Shown one piece after another: positions 1 to 6,657 of a stretch of 9,441 bases of DNA (its first letter is position 1; every line of letters begins with the position of its first letter). The stretch covers positions 1 through 9,441 of the forward strand of contig JBGTSD010000115.1 of assembly GCA_041940385.1 (NCBI GenBank), read 5' to 3'. Origin of the DNA: JACVCK01 sp041940385 (GTDB lineage: Bacteria; Planctomycetota; Phycisphaerae; Phycisphaerales; UBA1924). The translations under genes were made by a program, and so were the position numbers. A model generated the notes under the pieces. That model did no database searches, was not told where the DNA came from, and was given only the letters and a program-made list of their open reading frames with translations.

Positions 1-700
1 CCGCGCGATCGAAGCCCCGCCATCGCGCCCCCACGCCCAGGCGCCAGCCCATCCACGCGAACGCCAGCGGACCGTTCACGCGATACGGCATCGCCACGCT
101 GCGCAGCACGTTGAACGCCGGCGTCCACGCGAGTCGGTACGGCGCCTCCGCGATCACCGCCGCGATGCGCTCGCGCGCCGCGCCCTTCGCCTCCTTGGCC
201 GCGGCGATCGACGTCCCAGCGCCCGCGGACCACCCATAGAGCGCCACCCGCTCGCCCCCCGCCGTCGCGCGCTCGATGAGCTTCAGCAGCGCGCCGTGCT
301 CGCGCACGCCCATCAGCCACCGCCCCTTGCTCGACTCGCCCAGCCCCGGCGGGTCCCACGCGATCACCCGCGAGCACACCGGCGCCAGCGCATCGAGGCG
401 CGTCAGCGCGCCGATGCGCGAATCGCCCCACCCCGGCGTCAGGATCATCACCGGACCACGCGGCGCATCGCCCTCGATCTCCCACACCGGCAGCGTCCAT
501 CCATCCCACTCGATCGTCCACGAGCGAAACGCCCGCGCGCTCGGCATCTCGCCCGGATCGCCCGGCCGCCCGCGCAGCGTCGCGCCGAGCGTCGTCCGCC
601 GCGGCGGATTCCGCAGCCGCCACACCGTCCACACCGTCAGCGCACCGATCGCCCCCACGAGTCCAACGAGAAGCAGCAGCAGCAGGCCGGCCAGGTCCAT
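1..700 (-). CDS. Membrane-anchored alpha/beta-hydrolase, 3' end outside window
   Basis: The first 233 residues are present; the gene runs off the left edge. Residues 3-24 form a hydrophobic Leu/Val/Gly-rich segment followed by Arg-rich WRLRNPPRR, so an N-terminal membrane anchor or uncleaved signal is likely. The fold is read from a strand plus oxyanion-type loop LTPGWGDS (87-94), the DPPGLGES loop (116-123), and the nucleophile elbow GWSAG (156-160) with Ser158 as predicted nucleophile. The catalytic Asp and His should lie beyond the window, so activity cannot be judged. The start is supported by GGAG eight bases upstream. It begins 24 bases after the rseP stop, so it is probably the next gene of the same operon. 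The substrate is unknown: esterase, lipase or peptidase-like activity are all possible. The family call is solid; any specific function would be a guess. Confidence 0.85.
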   Translation of the reverse strand, partial: MDLAGLLLLLLVGLVGAIGALTVWTVWRLRNPPRRTTLGATLRGRPGDPGEMPSARAFRSWTIEWDGWTLPVWEIEGDAPRGPVMILTPGWGDSRIGALTRLDALAPVCSRVIAWDPPGLGESSKGRWLMGVREHGALLKLIERATAGGERVALYGWSAGAGTSIAAAKEAKGAARERIAAVIAEAPYRLAWTPAFNVLRSVAMPYRVNGPLAFAWMGWRLGVGARWRGFDRA

Positions 701-708
701 GCCATCGA

Positions 709-712
709 CTCC
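709..712 (-). promoter_or_regulatory. Ribosome-binding site of the hydrolase gene
   Basis: GGAG lies 8 bases before the ATG at 700. It decides the start, because a second ATG at 705 in another frame reads only 22 codons before a stop and sits too close to the GGAG. Confidence 0.6.
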
Positions 713-724
713 GAGCCCGCGCGT

Positions 725-2824
725 CTACCCGCCGAACAAGCCCATGATGTCGTTGTACGTCACCACGAGGAACATCATCACGATCAGCGCCAGACCCACC
801 AAGCCCGCGGCGCCCTGCACCGACGGCGACACCGGACGCCCCGTCACCTGCTCGATCAGCAGGAACACGAAGTGCCCGCCGTCCACGATCGGCAGCGGCA
901 GGAAGTTCACCACCGCGAGGTTCACGCTGATGAGCCCCATGAAGAACAACAGGTGAATGAACCCGCGGTCCGCCACCAGCGCGCCAAGGTGCGCGATGCC
1001 CACAGGGCCCTTCAGGTGCTCGACCTTCACGCTCCCCTGGAACAAACGCACGAGCGTGAGATAGGTCTTGAGCATCACGCGATGCGTGCGCTCAACGCCC
1101 ATCACCAGCGCCGCGGCCGGAATCTCCGCCTTCAGAATGGTCTCCTCCGGCCGGAACGCCGCGGTCGGAATCGGGAACGACCAGCCGAGCTTCTCGATGC
1201 GCTCGAGCTCATCCTTCGTGAGCGACCAGCGCACCGTCTCGACCGGCCCCGCGCCCCACGCGCCGCCGAGCGGAAGCCGCGCCGTCAACTCGATCTCCGC
1301 GCCGCCGTCGCTCGAACGCGGCGCCGCGACCAGCGCTCCGCGCAGATCGCCGAAGCTGGAAATCGGCTCGCCCGCCGCCTCGAGGATCACGCTCCCCGGC
1401 GGGAGATCCAGGCGCGACGCCGCGCTCGGACCGCGCTCCATTGATCCGCCCGAGCGCTCGATCGATCCCGTGATCAGCGCCATCTGCGCCGAGGTCTCGC
1501 CCGGGCGGAACCCGATCGTCCCCTCCCGCGACACCTTCGCCGTCAGGTCCACGAACGCGCCGTCGCGCAGCATCCGCAGCGCGATCTCGCGACCGGTGTG
1601 CCGCCGAACCTCCGCGATGCCCGCCGGCAGGTCCGGCCACTCCACGCCGCCCACCCGCGCAAATACGTCGCCGCTCTGCAGCCCGTATCGCTTCGAATCG
1701 CCCGCATCCTCGACGCGCAGGCCCGGCGTCAGCCCGAGCAAGTGCGGCACGCGCATCGCGCGCTCCGGCGCCTTCCCGACGCCCGGCAGCACGACATCCG
1801 CATGCTCGAGCTCCGCATCCGGCGGCGTCGCCGCCTCGACGCGCTCACCCGAGGGCGACATCCACACCATGCGCAGCGACGATCCATCCGCGTCACGCAT
1901 CCACGTATCGATCTGCTGCGCCGACGACAACGGCTCATCATTCACGCTGACCAGCGTCGATCCCGGCGACACCTGCGCCAGCCCCGCCCCGCGCAGCGCC
2001 GTCGCCACCACGTCGATGTTCGACTTCGGCTCCCCCGGCGCCCCGAAGAGCACTGTGCCCTGCGCTGGGTACACGCCGATCTCGAGCAATCCCGTCGCGC
2101 TCCCGACCCGGGGCGTCACGCGCAGCGTCACCGGCGTCGCGGCGCCCTCACGCTCCACCACCATCTCGACCGGCTCGCCCTTCTTCGACATCGCGATCTC
2201 GAGCGCGAAGTCGCCGAAGTCGCTCGGCTCGTGCCCAGCGACGCGCAGCACGCGATCGCCCGGCTTGAGCCCCGGATCATCCTCGCTCCAGCCCGCGAGC
2301 ACCTCCGCCTCCGACGCCGGCGACCCGCGCTCCACGTCGCCGATCCACGCCGGTTCGGTCTTGAGCCCGACCATGAACACGACGAGGAACAACACCGCGG
2401 CGAGCACGACGTTCATCACCACGCCCGCGCTGATGATGATCATCCGCTTCCACACCGGCTTGCTCGTGTACGACTCGGGATGCTCGACGCCCTTGCCCGG
2501 CGCCATGTCGTCCTGCCCGAGCATGCGCACGTAGCCGCCGAAGAACAGCCAATTGAAGCGGTACTCCGTCGGGCTCATCGCCCGCGCCTTCTCCGGCGCC
2601 GTCTCGAGCAGCTTGCGGTACTCCGGCTCCGTCGAGCCGCGCCGGAGCCCCATGCCCTTCCGGAAGGACACGACCGCCGGGCCGAAGCCCATGGCGAACG
2701 CCTCCACGCGCACCCCCGCCCACCTCGCCGCGACGAAGTGGCCCAGCTCGTGCACCAGCACGATGAAGGAGAACCCGAGAAGAACCAGCAGCACATCGCC
2801 CGTGGCGCCGAGGAATGCAAGCAT
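725..2824 (-). CDS. rseP: RIP zinc metalloprotease RseP, site-2 protease family M50, enlarged
   Basis: This is an intramembrane zinc protease that cuts membrane-bound substrates, classically anti-sigma factors and remnant signal peptides. The HExxH motif is HELGH (His25, Glu26, His29) at the end of transmembrane segment 1 (about 9-28). It is followed by the GGYVRM membrane-loop motif (96-101), a second membrane segment (about 129-152, with SAGVVMNVV), the conserved GPVGI (606-610), and the third metal-ligand motif NFLPLPIVDGGH (640-651, Asp648) in TM3. A last membrane segment spans about 672-690. At 699 residues it is far longer than the roughly 450 of E. coli RseP. The extra length lies between TM2 and TM3, where I read four PDZ-like units (about 160-240, 268-335, 363-432, 449-521). 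The start has AGGA 7 bases upstream, 9 bases past dxr. All catalytic residues look intact. Confidence 0.96.
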   Translation of the reverse strand: MLAFLGATGDVLLVLLGFSFIVLVHELGHFVAARWAGVRVEAFAMGFGPAVVSFRKGMGLRRGSTEPEYRKLLETAPEKARAMSPTEYRFNWLFFGGYVRMLGQDDMAPGKGVEHPESYTSKPVWKRMIIISAGVVMNVVLAAVLFLVVFMVGLKTEPAWIGDVERGSPASEAEVLAGWSEDDPGLKPGDRVLRVAGHEPSDFGDFALEIAMSKKGEPVEMVVEREGAATPVTLRVTPRVGSATGLLEIGVYPAQGTVLFGAPGEPKSNIDVVATALRGAGLAQVSPGSTLVSVNDEPLSSAQQIDTWMRDADGSSLRMVWMSPSGERVEAATPPDAELEHADVVLPGVGKAPERAMRVPHLLGLTPGLRVEDAGDSKRYGLQSGDVFARVGGVEWPDLPAGIAEVRRHTGREIALRMLRDGAFVDLTAKVSREGTIGFRPGETSAQMALITGSIERSGGSMERGPSAASRLDLPPGSVILEAAGEPISSFGDLRGALVAAPRSSDGGAEIELTARLPLGGAWGAGPVETVRWSLTKDELERIEKLGWSFPIPTAAFRPEETILKAEIPAAALVMGVERTHRVMLKTYLTLVRLFQGSVKVEHLKGPVGIAHLGALVADRGFIHLLFFMGLISVNLAVVNFLPLPIVDGGHFVFLLIEQVTGRPVSPSVQGAAGLVGLALIVMMFLVVTYNDIMGLFGG

Positions 2825-2831
2825 CGTCGAA

Positions 2832-2835
2832 TCCT
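2832..2835 (-). promoter_or_regulatory. Ribosome-binding site of rseP, overlapping the dxr stop codon
   Basis: AGGA lies 7 bases before the rseP ATG and shares two bases with the dxr TAG stop (2836-2834). This arrangement points to translational coupling between dxr and rseP. Confidence 0.6.
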
Positions 2836-4111
2836 AGCGCGCCGCCCGCGCCGGCCCGCGCTCGCCGATCCGCGCCCGGACGAACCGGCGCGCTTCCCGA
2901 TCGGCCTCCATCGCGTCCTCGAGCGTGCGCATTGTGCCCAGCCCAACCTCGTCCATCGCCGCGCGGGACAGCGCCGTGATCCGCCCGAACGGGATCTCGC
3001 CCGCGAGGAACGCCTCCACCGCCGCCTCGTTCGCCGCGTTGAACACCGCCCCCGCCGTCGCGCCGTCCGGCCGCGCCGCCGCCTCGATCACCTCGAACGC
3101 CGCGCTCACCGACGGGAACCGCGCCGTGTCCACCGGCTCAAAGTCCAGGCGCGACATCGACATCAGGTCCAGCCGCTTCGAGCAGCCCTCGGTGCGCATC
3201 GGCCACGACACCGCCACCTGAATCGGCGTCCGCATGTCCGGCGCCCCGAGCTGCGCCAGGATCGATCCGTCCGCGTACTCGACGAACGAGTGCACGATCG
3301 ACTGCGGGTGCACCAGCGCATCCAGCCGATCGACGCCCAGCCCGAAGAGCCAGTGCGCCTCGATCAGCTCCAGCGCCTTGTTCGTCAGCGACGCCGAATC
3401 GATCGTCACCTTCGCGCCCATCTTCCACGTCGGATGGTTCAGCGCCTCCTCGACCGTCGCGCGCTCGATCCGCTCCCGGTCCCACGACCGGAACGGCCCG
3501 CCCGACGCCGTCAGCGTCACGCGCCGGACCTCCGGGCCCATCACCAGCGGCGACGCGTCGCCCCACGGCAGGCACTGCCAGATCGCCGAGTGCTCGCTGT
3601 CCACCGGCAGCAGCTTCGCGCCGGACTTCTTCGCCGCGGGAACGACCAGCGCGCCCGCCGCGACCAGCGTCTCCTTGTTCGCCAGCGCCACGTCGCGCCC
3701 CATCTGCACCGCCGCGAGCGTCGCCGGCAATCCCGCCGAGCCCACCACCGCCGCGAGCACCAGGTCCGCATCGACCTCGCGCACGAGCTGCTCGCACGAC
3801 TGCGGCCCTTCGAGCAGCGTCACCCCCGCGCGATTCGCCTCGTCGCGCACCTCCGCCGCGCACTCGACGTCCATCAGCGCCGCATGCCGCGCACCGAGTT
3901 CCTTCGCCTGCGCCAGCATCGCGCGCCCGTTTCGCCCCGCCGCGAGCCCCACGACCTCGTACCGCGTCGGCCACTCGCCCCGCGCGTGCAGCGCGTTCAG
4001 GTGCCGCACAACCTCGACGGTCTGACGGCCGATCGATCCGGTGCAGCCGAGCAGCAGCAGCCGCCGTAGCCGCGGCGCCTTCGTTTCGATCTCTCGCGAG
4101 CCGCTCGTCAT
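2834..4111 (-). CDS. dxr: 1-deoxy-D-xylulose 5-phosphate reductoisomerase (Dxr, IspC)
   Basis: The enzyme turns DXP into 2-C-methyl-D-erythritol 4-phosphate with NADPH and a divalent metal. It is the committed step of the MEP isoprenoid pathway, in the cytoplasm. The Rossmann NADPH loop GCTGSIG is at 22-28 and LANKETLVAAG at 143-153. The metal site PVDSEH (169-174) gives Asp171 and Glu173, and Glu248 follows in NKALEL. Substrate residues are seen in TASGGPF (Ser203), NHPTW (His226), and IDSASLTNK (237-245). VHPQSIVHS and GAPDMRTPIQ are also present. Length is 425 residues against about 400 usually; the surplus is a short N-terminal lead before the first strand and an Arg/Ala-rich C-terminus. 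The gene begins 9 bases after the ribonuclease and ends 9 bases before rseP. Dxr-rseP adjacency is common in bacteria, although cdsA and uppS, often found beside them, are absent here. GGAG lies 12 bases before the ATG, directly against the upstream stop. Confidence 0.97.
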   Translation of the reverse strand: MTSGSREIETKAPRLRRLLLLGCTGSIGRQTVEVVRHLNALHARGEWPTRYEVVGLAAGRNGRAMLAQAKELGARHAALMDVECAAEVRDEANRAGVTLLEGPQSCEQLVREVDADLVLAAVVGSAGLPATLAAVQMGRDVALANKETLVAAGALVVPAAKKSGAKLLPVDSEHSAIWQCLPWGDASPLVMGPEVRRVTLTASGGPFRSWDRERIERATVEEALNHPTWKMGAKVTIDSASLTNKALELIEAHWLFGLGVDRLDALVHPQSIVHSFVEYADGSILAQLGAPDMRTPIQVAVSWPMRTEGCSKRLDLMSMSRLDFEPVDTARFPSVSAAFEVIEAAARPDGATAGAVFNAANEAAVEAFLAGEIPFGRITALSRAAMDEVGLGTMRTLEDAMEADREARRFVRARIGERGPARAAR

Positions 4112-4120
4112 GCGCCGAAG

Positions 4121-6646
4121 CTACTCCGCCGCGCCCGAATCGCCCGACGACGCCGAAGCCGGCGCCGGCTCGCCGCCCTCGCCGGACGCCTCCTGCTGCT
4201 TGCCGCGCCCGCGTCCGCGACCGCCGCGCCGACGACGCTTCTTCTTGACCACGACCTCGCCCTCGCCGCCCTCGGGCGCATCGCCGCCCTGCGCCGGCGC
4301 TTCGTTCGAGTCGCTCGCGCCATCGCCGCTCCCGCCGTCCTCGTGCGCCGGCTCGGCCGGTGCGCCGTCGTTCGACGACTGCGCCTGACCATTTCCAGCG
4401 CCGCCGCTCCCGCCGCGACCGCGACGACGACGCCGACGACGCTTCTTGCCGCCGCCCTCGCCGCCGTGCTGCTCGTCGTGATGCTCGCCGTCGTGCGAGC
4501 CCGCGCCGTTGGCGCTGGGCACTTCTTCGTCTTCGTGCTTCGCCGCGGCACGCTGCGCCTGCGCCAGCGCCGAGGGCTCGAGGTCCCACGAGTCGCCGCG
4601 CAACCCGCCGCCCGTCGGGGGCGCCAGGTCCGCATCGCCGCTCGCGCCGGCAACCGCCGCTTCCGCGATGCCCGACGCTTCGCCGCCGCCCTTGCCGCGA
4701 CGACGACGCCGACGACGACGCTTCTTGCCGCCGCCCTCGCCCTCCGCGCCGTGCTCGCCCTGCGCCGGCTGCGCCTGCGGCCTGGGCTGCTGCTGCTGTT
4801 GCTGCGGCTTGGGCGCTTCGTCCTCGCCATCGCGCCCGCCGCGACGACGCCGCCGACGCTTCTTCTTCCCCGTCGCCGCCGCGTGCTCCATCGGCGCAAA
4901 GCCGCCCTCTTCCATCTCTTCCGGGCCCATGTCCTCCGCGTCCGCCGCGGCGTTCTCCATGGACTCCATCTGCGCCGCGATCGCCGCCTCGGCTTCCGAT
5001 TCGGCCTTCGCCAGCGCCGCGGCTTCCGCGGCCGGATCGCTCGTCCAGTCCTCGTCCGTGCCGACGGGCTCGACCCACACCTCGAGCTCCTTCGGCGATG
5101 TCGGCGCCGGAATCTTCTCGAGGTCGATGTCCGACCCGCGATCGTCGTACGCGTAGAAGCCCACGCGATCGAGCGGCGCCGATTCGCTGATCCGCACCTC
5201 GACCTGCTTGCCCGTCACGCGCTCGAGCCGACCCAGACGCTGACGACCGCCCGACAGCAGCTCGCCCGCGAGCCGCGCCGCCACGACCATCTCCGCCTTG
5301 TGCACGCGCGGCTGGTGGAGAATCCACCCCAGCTCGCGCAGCGCCTCGCCCATCGCGCTCGCCGGACGCTGGAGCAACCCGCGCCCATGGCACGCCGGGC
5401 ACGGCGCGAAGTGCTGGCTCCGGTGGCTGCCGCGCATCCGCTGACGCGTCATCTCCACGATGCCGAACTGGCTGATCGTCAACGCCTTGGAGTGCGCGCG
5501 ATCGCGCTTGAGGTTGTCGCGCAGGCGCGTCTCGATGTCGCGCTGGTGCTTCTTCGAGCGCATGTCGATCAGGTCGAGGATGATCACCCCGCCCAGGTCG
5601 CGCAACCGGAGCTGACGGCAGATCTCGTCCACCGCCTCGCAGTTGGTCTTGTACGCCGTCGTCTCCGCGTCGCGATTGTCGCGCATCCGCCCGGAGTTCA
5701 CGTCGATCGCCACCAGCGCCTCGGCCTCGTCGATCACGATCGAACCACCGCTCGGCAGCGGCACCTCGCGCTCGTGCATCTGGTGGATCTGCCGCTCCAC
5801 GCCGAACGCGTGGAACAAGGGCGTGCTGTCCACGTGGCGCAGCAGGCGGGGCCCGCCGCGCGGCGAGACGATCTTCAGGAACCGCGCCGCGCGCCGGATC
5901 GCGCCCGGATCGTCGACGATCACCTCCTCGATGTCGCCCGTCAGCACGTCGCGCAGGCAGCGCATCAGGAGATCACTCTCCGCGTACAGCAGGCGCGGCT
6001 TGTTGCCCTGCCCCAGCCGGCGCTGCATGTCCTTCCACAGCCGCTGCAGGTACGCCAGGTCGCGCTTCAGCGACGTCTTCGTCTCCGCCATCCCCGCCGT
6101 GCGCAGGATGAACCCGAACCCGTCCGGAAGATCGAGCTGATCGAGCACCGCCCGCATCTCGCGGCGCTGCTCCTCGTCCTCGACGCGCCGCGACACCCCC
6201 ACCTTGTCCATGAACGGCATCATCACGAGGAAGCGGCCCGGCACCGACAGGTACGACGTCAGCGTCGGACCCTTGACGCCGATGCCCTCCTTCAACACCT
6301 GCACGATCACTTCCTGGCCGCGCTTCAGGCACGCCTGGATCGGCGGACGCTCGCGTCGCGGCGTCTTCTTGCCGACCAGCTCCGTCGTCTCCTCGTCCTC
6401 GCCCGGGAAGTACCGCGGGTGCACGTCCGTCACGTGCAGGAACCCGTTCTCCTCGAGCCCGAAGTCGATGAACGCCGCCTGGATCGCCGGCTCCACGTTC
6501 GAGACGCGACCCACGTAGATGTTGCCCACGTGGCTGACCGCGTCCATGCGCTCCGAGTGCAGCTCCTCGAGCCGCCCGTCGCGCACCACCGCCACCCGGC
6601 ATTCCACGCCGGGGACGTAGTTGATCAGCATCTGGTTCTTCGCCAC
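4121..6646 (-). CDS. rng: Ribonuclease E/G family endoribonuclease with Arg-block C-terminal tail
   Basis: This is a single-strand-specific endoribonuclease of mRNA decay and rRNA/tRNA processing. The S1 domain lies at about 37-125 (HVGNIYVGRVSNV, FIDFG, GFLHV) with an RNase E-type insertion near 78-102. The DNase I-like catalytic domain carries LVAIDVNSGR (Asp315) and GGVIILDLIDM (Asp358), equivalents of E. coli Asp303 and Asp346. FGIVEMTRQRMRGS follows at 394-407, then the CPAC zinc-link motif (Cys416, Cys419). A linker to about 590 is acidic. The tail (591-841) is low-complexity with four Lys/Arg blocks (594-602, 641-650, 734-742, 801-815) split by acidic, Gln-rich and Gly-rich spacers; these probably bind RNA or partners. 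The start is GTG at 6646, with GAGAGGG just upstream and an in-frame stop at 6658-6656; an ATG at codon 6 (MLIN, as in E. coli) is the alternative. Whether to name it rng or rne is a convention, because the tail is unlike that of E. coli RNase E. Confidence 0.95.
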   Translation of the reverse strand: MAKNQMLINYVPGVECRVAVVRDGRLEELHSERMDAVSHVGNIYVGRVSNVEPAIQAAFIDFGLEENGFLHVTDVHPRYFPGEDEETTELVGKKTPRRERPPIQACLKRGQEVIVQVLKEGIGVKGPTLTSYLSVPGRFLVMMPFMDKVGVSRRVEDEEQRREMRAVLDQLDLPDGFGFILRTAGMAETKTSLKRDLAYLQRLWKDMQRRLGQGNKPRLLYAESDLLMRCLRDVLTGDIEEVIVDDPGAIRRAARFLKIVSPRGGPRLLRHVDSTPLFHAFGVERQIHQMHEREVPLPSGGSIVIDEAEALVAIDVNSGRMRDNRDAETTAYKTNCEAVDEICRQLRLRDLGGVIILDLIDMRSKKHQRDIETRLRDNLKRDRAHSKALTISQFGIVEMTRQRMRGSHRSQHFAPCPACHGRGLLQRPASAMGEALRELGWILHQPRVHKAEMVVAARLAGELLSGGRQRLGRLERVTGKQVEVRISESAPLDRVGFYAYDDRGSDIDLEKIPAPTSPKELEVWVEPVGTDEDWTSDPAAEAAALAKAESEAEAAIAAQMESMENAAADAEDMGPEEMEEGGFAPMEHAAATGKKKRRRRRRGGRDGEDEAPKPQQQQQQPRPQAQPAQGEHGAEGEGGGKKRRRRRRRRGKGGGEASGIAEAAVAGASGDADLAPPTGGGLRGDSWDLEPSALAQAQRAAAKHEDEEVPSANGAGSHDGEHHDEQHGGEGGGKKRRRRRRRGRGGSGGAGNGQAQSSNDGAPAEPAHEDGGSGDGASDSNEAPAQGGDAPEGGEGEVVVKKKRRRRGGRGRGRGKQQEASGEGGEPAPASASSGDSGAAE
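4421..4462 (-). repeat. Copy B of a direct repeat in the ribonuclease tail (42 bases)
   Basis: It encodes residues 729-742 of the ribonuclease, GEGGGKK followed by seven Arg. It is base-identical to the copy at 4697-4741 except that one Arg codon triplet is missing. Since Gly, Glu and Arg have synonymous codons, identity at DNA level suggests duplication or slippage. Confidence 0.8.
4697..4741 (-). repeat. Copy A of a direct repeat in the ribonuclease tail (45 bases)
   Basis: It encodes residues 636-650 of the ribonuclease, GEGGGKK followed by eight Arg, and matches the copy at 4421-4462 with one extra triplet. Related but diverged Lys/Arg blocks lie near 4202-4246 and 4841-4867. A short CAG-type Gln run (six Gln, residues 615-620) lies between blocks 1 and 2. 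Confidence 0.8.
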
Positions 6647-6650
6647 ATCA

Positions 6651-6657
6651 CCCTCTC
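6651..6657 (-). promoter_or_regulatory. Ribosome-binding site of the ribonuclease gene
   Basis: GAGAGGG lies 4 bases before the GTG start at 6646, the purine-rich core being about 5-8 bases away. It overlaps the TGA (6658-6656) that ends the possible small ORF upstream. It supports the GTG start, since no in-frame start exists between this TGA and the GTG. Confidence 0.5.

Noticed and set aside
637..705. A 22-codon ORF starting 5 bases before the hydrolase ATG in another frame
   Set aside because: Its start is only 3 bases from the GGAG, and the product is a meaningless overlap of the hydrolase anchor region.
1598..4069. A very long open frame on the plus strand (over 800 codons) opposite rseP and dxr
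   Set aside because: It lies antisense to two clearly recognised genes, encodes an Arg/His-rich product with no domain, and spans their junction. High G+C makes such shadow frames common.
4185..4890. GAC/CGT triplet runs resembling a CRISPR or satellite array
   Set aside because: They are in-frame codons of the Lys/Arg blocks and Gln run of the ribonuclease tail, with no regular spacers.
3138..5402. A minus-strand open frame of 754 codons overlapping the ribonuclease and dxr in another frame
   Set aside because: The product is Gly/Arg/Ala-rich and crosses two real genes in the wrong frame, with no recognisable domain.
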